64,000 nucleotides of DNA from Haliscomenobacter sp. (GTDB taxonomy: Bacteria > Bacteroidota > Bacteroidia > Chitinophagales > Saprospiraceae): NCBI GenBank assembly GCA_016713275.1, contig JADJPL010000003.1:558001-622000 (forward strand), in the 5' to 3' direction. Below, piece after piece: positions 39,901 through 47,900 of the stretch. The notes under the pieces are model-generated. The model was not told the origin of the DNA and searched no databases. It saw nothing but the letters and a program-made list of their open reading frames with translations. Positions within the stretch are counted from its first letter, which is position 1, and the number at the start of each line of letters is the position of its first letter. The position numbers were made by a program, and so were the translations under genes.

Positions 39901-40395
39901 CCCGTGCATCCCTGCAAAAATGGGGTGCTCCTTAAAAGCGTGGAAACCCAGCGGCCGGCCAAACCCCTCGTCCCGGACCGTATCCGTTCGGGTTTGCAAT
40001 GGATTCGGTTCAAACCCCCAGTGATTGAGGTAGCGGGCAGCTTCCATGGTCAGCAACAGCTTGCCGCCTTGTTGAATATAGGGCGCCAGGCGCGCTCCGG
40101 CTATCCGCGAGGCCGCGCTAAACGCGGTATCCGTCTGATGCACCCATACGATGTCAATGCCTTTGGGGAAGGGTTTCCGTTCGGCTAGTTGTTCCCAGGT
40201 TCGCGCGGTTATTTTCCAGTCTTGCCGGGCAGCGTAGGCAAGCCAGGCGTTTTCTTCTGCAGAAGGATTGCCTCCGGTAATCAACAGTACGCGGATGGGG
40301 CCGGCGCATAATAGCTCCGGTGTGCAAAGCATTCCGAGTAGCAAAATCCAAGACAGGACGGATGTTTTTTTTAATAAAACTAGTGGAAAAGGCAT
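36988..40395 (-). CDS. ThuA-like plus amylo-alpha-1,6-glucosidase-like multidomain protein
   Basis: 1135 residues with a signal peptide. Residues about 35-250 are a class-I glutamine-amidotransferase/ThuA-like domain (RVLLITGGNPSAEENAW, DIVWVHQTDTAF, LLLTMEAARYL, YPVGKGKVLSAG). Then a middle beta-rich part and, from about residue 560, an (alpha/alpha)6 barrel of the glycogen-debranching (GDE C-terminal) type: GYAWYFGRDGEWSG, DGDGLIENTNVGHGWIEGG, YMDDATVLQAVP, SYHAGMVWPLYGGWA, followed by a C-terminal beta-sandwich. It probably removes side-chain sugars from an alpha-glucan or related polysaccharide in the periplasm. Two lone Asp/Glu pairs fit the catalytic acids but I cannot assign the family number. 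Confidence 0.75.
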   Translation of the reverse strand: MPFPLVLLKKTSVLSWILLLGMLCTPELLCAGPIRVLLITGGNPSAEENAWLAYAARQDWKITARTWEQLAERKPFPKGIDIVWVHQTDTAFSAASRIAGARLAPYIQQGGKLLLTMEAARYLNHWGFEPNPLQTRTDTVRDEGFGRPLGFHAFKEHPIFAGMHGGAYPSKQKKDHLARKTGFFDNALPGNPQANVIGIEWTYITFHESSKLVLEYPVGKGKVLSAGAFIGFAPDNYNRSELERFCRNSVEWLTHGLEGEAFYWDYSPAVVSQAPLPHPATPMPPSRAWTLPPLSIAQTAERGDDAFLDLAGRRILLMGKEKGGIDEIWTHPFMTARDLQTGILWGDSLLWLHQIPCRVTLSPELILREYTLPEGVLREILTVSFDQPLALVHYEFPESVQFKGFVVQAVFNSRLMWPYDVSATQRMAFDYDPASKTLTTSGQNGALAALMGFSQAPATVQAGQFGSFAWQGGQRFQEETTSNLQVGALFTFDPPPTRSFNYAIAGSSEGMDSLLQVFQRLQPELDRLYLPTGRYYRDLLSDKLQIETPDSVFNQGFRWAMARTDQMFQTTPGLGTTHMAGFGTTARGWNGSQAVSGRPGYAWYFGRDGEWSGMAVNAYGDFPWVKEMLKVFARYQNLDGKIYHELTSSGAVHYDASDATPLYVVLAAHYLRYSGDLDFVRSLWPSLEKALQFCYATDTDGDGLIENTNVGHGWIEGGALFGTHTEFYLAGVWAACLESGAYLAQHLNKTDWDKRLLADARKVKGVIDREFWNPGGKYFFNGKMQDGSYMDDATVLQAVPVYLQAVEDDQKARQSVQPFSGPAMSPDWGIRMIPDDNPKFNPRSYHAGMVWPLYGGWASLAEYRTGYFNSGFFHLFASLMNYRFWGKGSVEETLHGTEFRPAGVCSQQCWSETMVLLPAIEGMLGVQADAPAGALTLAPRFPWDWNEVAVRNIRIGTNKVHFTWKKTPQQTHIRITNEGVGSKPVSLLLQPAFPFGTEIGSITINGMPLKGSSVPGPEAMELVLEKITLPAGKTMDIVIRHQGGLGALPLCYIPEPNSASQGARIVGQQWEEGALGITYEGVAGQTYTAKVWSGLPLKQAKNAEIVRQEGAVAEIRFQCPETQTPYSRITVKLAY

Positions 40396-40626
40396 AGGAA
40401 GGACATTTAGACGTTTTTGGATCTATATCCCAAGGACAGGGTTAAACCCAACCGACTCCAGATACCTTTTCTTTAAAAGGCGGGTGGTGGGTACCTATAC
40501 TTCGCGGCGCCAGGGTTTGAAACAACTTCAACCCGGCGCAATATGCACAAAACCTGTTGCAGCGCAGTAACTCCCGGAAGTTATGGAATATCCAGATTCA
40601 TTTGACCCTTAATTTGAAAATAACCT

Positions 40627-41477
40627 TTGGCCATGAAGCGTATTTTTTTGTTACCCCAAGCATTATTGTGGGGAAGCGCGTTCTTTTTTTGGGGATGCTC
40701 TGCCCAAACCGACAGTCAAGCCACTCCTGGCGGGTCTACTGGCGGCGCGCCCTGGCTGATTCCCCAGGAAGAAGTATTTAGCGGAGGACCTGGAAAAGAT
40801 GGCATTCCCTCTATTGATCAGCCTCGTTTTCGGGCGGCTGATGAAACAGACTATCTCTCGCCGGATGACCTGGTGGTTGGAGTAAGCGCAGGAGGGGAGT
40901 TCAGGGCCTATCCACACCCTATTCTGGATTGGCACGAGATCGTAAATGACGATTTGGATGGGCTAAAACTGGCTCTCACCTATTGCCCTTTGACGGGAAC
41001 GGCGATAGGTTGGGACCGCAGAATCAATGGTAAAGAAACGACCTCGGCGTATCGGGGCTATTGTACAATACCAACCTGGACGCCTACCACGTTTTTAAAC
41101 CCAACCTGACGTTTTCCTTCGCCGGCGTATACCGAGTCACTACCGCAAGCGCGCGGTACAACGGATTTCAGGAGTACCGCTTTGGGAACGAAATCCAACT
41201 GCTTGCCGGCTTTTCCGATACCTATTTTCTCGGAGGCCTTCCATTAGGCCCCTCCTTGTTATGGAGGTACCGCCATACCTCCCGGGATCGCCTGAACGGG
41301 GCTTGGGGGGATAATACCGGGGGCCAATGGATAAATATTGTCCCCGGTATAAATCTTGGCTTTTCTCCTTCTTTTCGCATTTTGATTTCAACAGAAATCC
41401 CGGTGTGGCGCAAGCTGACCGGCGTTCAACTTACTACTACCTACAGATTGAGCGCAGGGGCCTCCTATCTGTTTTAA
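40627..41477 (+). CDS. DUF3179 lipoprotein joined to a beta-barrel C-terminus (chimera, one frameshift)
   Basis: Signal peptide and lipobox (FFFWGC) start a DUF3179 domain: IDQPRFRAADETDYLSPDDLVVG, RAYPHPILDWHEIVND, LTYCPLTGTAIGWDRRI. The family continues SGLLYNTNL, which is found after a one-base shift at 41041-41047. After YNTNL the DUF3179 part stops and the frame runs into DAYHVFKPNLTFSF and the last strands of an outer-membrane barrel (PGINLGFSPSFRILIS ... LSAGASYLF). DUF3179 proteins are normally about twice this long, so this looks like a deletion that fused two former neighbours. Probably non-functional or altered. Confidence 0.6.
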
Positions 41478-41623
41478 TCTTGCTGTTTTTTTGCCCTGCT
41501 ACAAGCGAACATACCTGCGCCCTGATTTCCCCAAACCACTTCGCTCCGGGTATAAAAGACTAGCCTGGCTCCGGGCCTCCAACAAATAAAAGTTCATACC
41601 GGGAGCAAATCAGTTTCATCCCT

Positions 41624-41731
41624 ACCTCGTAACTTCGCAACCCCGCAACTTCGCAACCCCGCAACTTCGCAACCTCGCAACTTCGCAACTTCGCAACCCC
41701 GCAACTTCGCAACCCCGCAACTTCGCAACTT
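41624..41731. repeat. CGCAACTT/CGCAACCC tandem array
   Basis: About 13 units of 8 bases alternating CGCAACTT and CGCAACCC, starting 3 bases after the S10 peptidase stop (which reads TGA on the minus strand). Low-complexity frames here are not genes. Confidence 0.8.
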
Positions 41732-41733
41732 TT

Positions 41734-43214
41734 TCAATACTTCGCCGGAACCCCCTTCCCAGGCAGCGAGGCCTGGATGAACTCCCGGATATCCTCGTTG
41801 GAGGAGGCCAGGTCTTCGCGGCGCAGGTACATCATGTGGCCGCTCCGATAGCCTTCGAAACGCAGGCGGTCTTTGAACTTGCCACTGGGGTCCAGATGCC
41901 ACATCGAATATTTGGCGTTGAAATACGTGGTGGCGCCGTCGTAAAAGCCGGATTGGACCATCACCTTCAGGTAGGGTTTTGGGCCATCGCCTGGCGGAGG
42001 TTGGCGCCGGTGTTGTCTCCGGTGCGGTCCCAGGGGTTGACGGGTCCAAACATGTTGTATTTGATGTCCGTTTCGTACTTCAGCTCTTCCCTCAGGTAAT
42101 AATTGATCGCCTGCGTAAAGGAATGCAGCCAGGAAGTGATTTCGGCATTGTAATCCGTATCTTCTCCCGCTTCTTTTACATCGATGCCTTTGTACCGGGA
42201 ATCCAGCCGGCCTACCGTAAACCCGCCACGTTCGCGCAACAGGTCTTTCCAGAAAAAGGAAGTGGGGACGTCGAGGTTATGCTGCAGCAGGGTTTTTTCC
42301 GACAATCCGGAGTACCGGGCCATTTTGTCGGCCATGGCCTGCCTTTGCGCAGGGGGTAGAAAACCGCCCTGAGCCATAGCGGGCAGGAGTTCCTGGATCG
42401 TGAAGGTTTCTGCTTCCTCCAAAACAGCGGGAAGGTCCTTTCGCTGAAGATCCGAAGGCAGCGCTTTGTGATACCAGGCGGTGGCGGCAAAGTAGGGCAG
42501 GCGGTTAGCGGCTTCCACCGGGCCGTCGCGTTCAATGCCCAGGCCGGTTGGAGAAACGAGAATTACCCCGTTCAGGTACATCCATTGGTTGTTCTGGAGT
42601 TCCAGGGCCAGGCCCGATACCCGGGTGGTGCCATAGCTTTCGCCAATCAGGTACTTGGGCGAACGCCAGCGCTGGGCGCGGGTGACGAAGGTATTGATCC
42701 ACTCGGCCAGATACTTGATGTCGGCCATCACCCCGAAAAAGGTAGCCGGCTTGGCCTCTTTGTCGAGGATTCGGGAATACCCGGTGTTGACCGGGTCGAC
42801 ATACACGATGTCTGCAATGTCGAGTATGGAATGCGGGTTTTCCTGGGTTCCGTAAGGCTGGATGGGGTAGCCTTCGTCGTCGATGCGCAATACCCTGGGG
42901 CCGGTATAGGCCACATGCATCCAGACGGATGCCGAGCCGGGCCCCCCGTTGAAGGAGATGACCAAAGGGCGGGCGGCGCGGTCCTGTACATCGGTGCGCT
43001 GGTAATAGGTGTAAAACAGGCTGGCAATGGGCTTCCCTTCCTCGTTCCAAACCGGTTGGGTGCCGGCGGTGGCCGAATACGGAATCTTTTTGCCCTTGAT
43101 GGTTACTTCGTGCTGCGTCGTAACGGCAGATTGGGCTTCCAGCACGCGGACCTGGGCGGTCAGCGCAACACCTGCTCCAAGAAGGAGGAAAATAAGTAAA
43201 ACGAGTTTTTTCAT
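41734..43214 (-). CDS. S10-family serine carboxypeptidase-like protein, one frameshift
   Basis: About 493 residues from the ATG at 43214 (MKKLVLLIFLLLGAGVALTA). The S10 signature is clear: oxyanion region ISFNGGPGSASVWMH, IYVDPVNTGYS-type IVYVDPVNTGYSR, nucleophile Ser in IGESYGTTR, and Asp/His near the end (YNMFGPVNPWD, then RFEGYRSGHMMYLRR). The G3 run at 41974-41976 breaks the frame just before the part holding the catalytic His; one added base restores NPYLKVMVQSGFYDG. Likely a periplasmic peptidase that trims C-terminal residues. Confidence 0.85.
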
Positions 43215-43297
43215 GGCGGAAATGGGTGTTTTTCCGCCTAAACTAACCAATGAATCCGAATTCAGCAGAGGTTGGGCCTAAATATTTTGCCGGGATC

Positions 43298-44779
43298 TTA
43301 TTTGTCGGCCACCGGCAATATCAGCGGCGAACCGGATTTGGCTTCCAGGCTGGATTGCCCCATGAGGTACTCATCGACCGCTCTGGCGGCTTCCCGGCCT
43401 TCCGAAATGGCCCAAACCACGAGGGACTGCCCCCGGCGCATATCGCCGGCGGCAAAGACCTTTTCCACGCTGGTTTGGTAATTGGCGGCGGTTTGCACGT
43501 TGTTCCGCTCGTCGAGGGCGAGGCCGAGTTGATCGAGCATGCCTTCGCGCTGGGGGTGGAGGAAGCCCATCGCCAGGAACGCCAGTTGGCAGGGGATTTC
43601 CCGAAGGGAGCCTTCTACCTCCCGGAAACCGCTTTTGCCGGTGGTTGGATCTGTATCCCAACGCACGTCGACGACCTCTACTGCGCGGAGAAAGCCGTGT
43701 TCGTCGCCTAAAAACGCTTTGGTGAGCACCGCCCAATGGCGCTCGCAGCCTTCTTCGTGGGAAGAACTGGTGCGCAGGATCATGGGCCAGTTGGGCCAGG
43801 TTTCCGGATCGCGTTCTTTAGGTGGTTTGGTCAGCAGTTCCAGCTGGGTAACCGACCGGGCCCCTTGCCGGTTGGACGTGCCGACGCAGTCGGCGCCGGT
43901 GTCTCCGCCTCCGATGACCAGCACGTGTTTGCCTTTGGCGGAAATGAACTGGCTGACGTCGAGGGAGTCGCCGGCAACGCGGCGGTTGTTTTGCTCCAGG
44001 TATTCCATAGCGTAGTGAACCCCCTGGAGGTTTCTTCCCGGAATCGGAAGATCCCTGGGGATGGTGGAGCCTCCGCAAAGGAGGAGCGCGTCATATTCTT
44101 CCAGCAGCGAAGCCGCTTCGATGTTTTTTCCAACTTCAGCGTTGGTCCTAAAGCGGATGCCTTCGGCTTCCATAAGGGCAATGCGGCGGTTCAGGACCCA
44201 TTTTTCCAGTTTGAAATCGGGAATACCATAACGCAGGAGTCCTCCGATCCGGTCTTTGCGCTCAAATACCGTGACCAAATGCCCTGCTTTATTGAGCTGG
44301 GCAGCAGCCGCCAGCCCGGACGGCCCGGATCCGACCACCGCCACTTTTTTTCCGGTGCGCAACACCGGCGGTTTGGGCCGGATATACCCCAGCTCGTAGG
44401 CTTGTTCGGCAATGGACTTTTCAATATGCTCAATGGCTACCGGTGGTTTGTTGATCCCCAGCACGCAAGCCGCTTCGCAGGGCGCAGGGCAGATTCTGCC
44501 GGTAAACTCCGGGAAGTTGTTGGTGCTATGCAAGATTTGAATAGCTTCCAGCCAATCCTGACGGTACACCGCGTCGTTGAACTCCGGAATGATATTCCCC
44601 AACGGACAGCCGGAATGACAAAACGGGACTCCGCAGTCCATACACCGGGAAGCCTGCTCCCGGGTCTTCTCCACCGGAAAAGCCTCATAAATTTCCTGAT
44701 AATCGCCGGTGCGTTGCCGCGCCGGCCTGGAAGTGGGCAATTCCCTGGTATGTTTTAAAAAGCCTTTTGGATCTGCCAT
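43298..44779 (-). CDS. gltD: Glutamate synthase small subunit
   Basis: 493 residues. N-terminal Fe-S cluster cysteines CMDCGVPFCHSGCPLGN and CPAPCEAACVLGINK, FAD-binding GSGPSGLAAAAQL, NADPH-binding VIGGGDTGADCVGT, and the C-terminal FAAGDMRRGQSLVVWAI. It passes electrons from NADPH to GltB. Its start is directly preceded by five tandem 14-base units; gltB lies upstream on the same strand. Confidence 0.95.
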   Translation of the reverse strand: MADPKGFLKHTRELPTSRPARQRTGDYQEIYEAFPVEKTREQASRCMDCGVPFCHSGCPLGNIIPEFNDAVYRQDWLEAIQILHSTNNFPEFTGRICPAPCEAACVLGINKPPVAIEHIEKSIAEQAYELGYIRPKPPVLRTGKKVAVVGSGPSGLAAAAQLNKAGHLVTVFERKDRIGGLLRYGIPDFKLEKWVLNRRIALMEAEGIRFRTNAEVGKNIEAASLLEEYDALLLCGGSTIPRDLPIPGRNLQGVHYAMEYLEQNNRRVAGDSLDVSQFISAKGKHVLVIGGGDTGADCVGTSNRQGARSVTQLELLTKPPKERDPETWPNWPMILRTSSSHEEGCERHWAVLTKAFLGDEHGFLRAVEVVDVRWDTDPTTGKSGFREVEGSLREIPCQLAFLAMGFLHPQREGMLDQLGLALDERNNVQTAANYQTSVEKVFAAGDMRRGQSLVVWAISEGREAARAVDEYLMGQSSLEAKSGSPLILPVADK

Positions 44780-44996
44780 GGAAGTACGATTTACGAAGTA
44801 CGATTTACGAAGTACGATTTACGAAGTACGATTTACGAAGTACGATTTACGAAGTGACGAGGTTCCCGGTTACACCGTTACGCAATCTGAAGATTGGACT
44901 ATCCGTAGACGGAAGTCTACGGACAACAGGGGGCATAGACCCCTACATCCTCTACATCCTCTACATCCCTTACATCCTCTACACCCTCTACACCCT
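44780..44996. repeat. gltB-gltD spacer made of four repeat types
   Basis: GAAGTACGATTTAC in five tandem copies (44781-44852) touching the gltD start; a TACACCGTTACGCAATCTGAAG spacer; the palindrome TCCGTAGACGGAAGTCTACGGA-type (44902-44923); and a CTCTACATC tandem array (44943-45005) that includes the gltB stop codon. Confidence 0.75.
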
Positions 44997-47900
44997 CTAC
45001 TCTCTGCCCCCGACTCCCTTTTTCACTTTTTTCCCGGCTCCGGCCCCGGCTGCCTCAGCGCGTTGTTTTTCGAGGACGGCCTTATAGTCGCGGGGCATGA
45101 TTTTGACGAAGAACCGTTGGGTGTTTTGCCAATCGTCCAGTATTAGGCGGGCGCGTTTGCTTTGGGTAAATTGTTCGTGGCGCCGGATCATGTGGCGCAG
45201 CTGTTCCAAATCGGGTTCGCCGGGGGTTTCGAGGTCAGCCATTTCATCATTGAAAAGACTGGGCAGTTGGCCGTTGGGATCGAAAACGTAGGCGGTTCCG
45301 CCGCTCATGCCGGCGGCAAAATTTTTACCTGTTTCCCCCAAAACGACCACGGTCCCTCCGGTCATATATTCGCAGCCATGGTCGCCTACGCCTTCGACGA
45401 CGACATGGACTCCGGAGTTGCGCACGGCGAATCGCTCGCCGGCCATGCCGCAAATAAAGGCTTCTCCGGAGGTAGCGCCGTAGAGGGCTACGTTGCCGAT
45501 GAGGATGTTTTCATGGGCTTCGAACCGGCTGCTGCGGTCGGGTTTGACGATAAGCCGGGCGCCGGAGAGCCCCTTGCCGAAATAGTCGTTGGATTCTCCT
45601 TCCAGCACAAACTGGATTCCCGGTGCGGCAAACGCGCCAAAGCTCTGGCCTGCAGAGCCCCGGAAATGGAAATCGATGGTTCCGTCCGGAAGTCCTTCCC
45701 CCAAATAGCGTTTGGAAACCTCGTGCGACAGCATGGCGCCAACCGCCCGGTCGGTATTGCGGATGGTGAAATTAGCCGTCACCTGTTGTTTGCTTTCCAG
45801 CGCTGCAGAAGCCTGGCGGATCAGCACGGTGTCCAGCACGCGTTCGATGCCATGATCCTGTTCGAGCATTTTACACTGACCCACCGTTTCGGAGGCAGGT
45901 TCTTTGTACAAAATGGGGCTCAGATCGAGGTGTTTGTATTTCCAGTGGTGGATGTCCTGGGCCAGTTTGAGCATTTCCACCTTGCCGACCATTTCCTGCA
46001 CGGTGCGGAATCCCAGTTCGGCCATGCGTTCGCGCAAGTCCTGGGCAAGGAAGGTGAAAAACTGAATGATATGCTCTGGTTTTCCGGTGAATTCCTTGCG
46101 CAACTCCGGGTCCTGGGTTGCGATGCCTACCGGGCAGGTATTGAGGTGGCATTTGCGCATCATAATGCACCCCTCGGCCACCAGGGCTGCGGTGGCTACG
46201 CCCCATTCCTCCGCGCCCAGGAGGGCGGCGATGGCGAGGTCGCGGCCGGTGCGGAGCTGGCCGTCGGTTTGGAGGACGACCCGGTCGCGCAGCTTGTTGC
46301 GGACAAGGGTTTGGTGGGTCTCGGCGAGGCCGAGTTCCCAGGGGAGCCCCGCATGGCGGACTGAAGTAAGGGGCGACGCGCCGGTGCCGCCGTCGTGGCC
46401 GGAGATCAGGATGGCGTCGGCATGGGCTTTGGCCACCCCGGACGCGATAATGCCCACCCCTGCCTTTGAAACGAGTTTGACATTGATCCGTGCCTTGGGA
46501 TTGGCGTTTTTAAGGTCAAAAATGAGTTGGGCCAGATCTTCGATGGAGTAAATGTCGTGGTGGGGCGGAGGCGAAATGAGGCCTACCCCGGGGGTGGAAT
46601 GCCGTACCCGGCCGATCCATTCGTCGACTTTATGGCCGGGAAGCTGTCCTCCTTCGCCGGGTTTGGCGCCCTGGGCCATTTTGATCTGGAGTTCATCGGC
46701 GTTGGTCAGGTAATAGCTCGTTACGCCGAAGCGGCCGGAGGCGACCTGTTTGATGGCCGACCGTTCCCAGTCGTTATTCGCTTTTCGGGCAAACCGGGAG
46801 GCGTCTTCGCCGCCTTCCCCGCTGTTGCTTTTTCCGCCGATGCGGTTCATGGCGATGGCCAGGGTAGTGTGCGCTTCGTGCGAGATCGAGCCAAACGACA
46901 TGGCGCCGGTGGCAAACCGCTTGAGGATATTTTCGACCGGTTCCACTTCGCTAATGGGGATGGGTTTGCCTCTCCGGAAGGTGAGCAGCCCCCGCAAGGT
47001 TAGGGCTTGTTCGGTTTGTTTGTTAATCAGATCGGCGTATTTCCGGTAGGCGTTCAGATCGTTTTTCCGGACGGCATGCTGGAGCAAGTGGATCGTTGCC
47101 GGGTTAAACATATGGGCTTCTCCGCGCTGTTTCCATTGGTATATTCCGCCTACTTCCAGGTGGGCGCCAAGGCGCCCATTATCGGGATAAGCGAGCCGGT
47201 GGCGCACCAGCACTTCCTCCGCGATGCCGTCAAAGCCCAGGCCTTCGATCCGCGACACTGCGCCGGTAAAGCATTTGCTGACAACCTCTCTGGAGATGCC
47301 CAGGATTTCGAAGATTTGGGCGCCCTGGTAAGATTGCAGGGTGGAAATGCCGATTTTCGACATGATCTTCAGGATACCCTTTGCGGTGGCTTTGTTGAAC
47401 CTGTCGATCCATTTGTCCACGGGGTAATCGCCGTTAAGCACCTGGGTTCGCTTCAGTTCGGCGATCGATGCATAGGTGAGATAGGGGTTGACGGCGCTGG
47501 CCCCAAACCCCAGCAAGGTGGCGAAATGGTGGGTTTCGCGAATGTCTCCCGCTTCGATCACCAACGAGGTTTGGCTTCGCAGCCCTTCCCGGATGAGGTG
47601 GTGGTGCACCGCCCCGGTAGCCAGCAGGGAGGGGATGGGGGCATGGTGGTTGTCGGCATTGCGATCGGACAGGATGAGGATATTGGCCCCATTGCGGGTA
47701 AGGTCTTCGGCGGCGGCGCAAATATGCTCAATCGCCGCTTTGAGGCGGCCTTTTTGCCCGTCGGACCGGAACACGATGTCGATGACGCCGGTTTTAAACC
47801 CGGGCAGGTTGCTGTATTTTACCCGGTGCAGATCTTCGTTGGTCAAAACGGGCATCTCAAGGTGGAGAAAGCGGGCGCGCTCGGGGGTCAGGTCGAGGTG

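Noticed and set aside
41624..41731. CGCAACTT/CGCAACCC array considered as a CRISPR
   Set aside because: Units are 8 bases with no unique spacers; simple tandem repeat, and no cas genes in the window.
44781..44852. GAAGTACGATTTAC x5 considered as iterons of an origin
   Set aside because: No replication initiator gene nearby and the flanking genes are glutamate synthase subunits; kept as a repeat.
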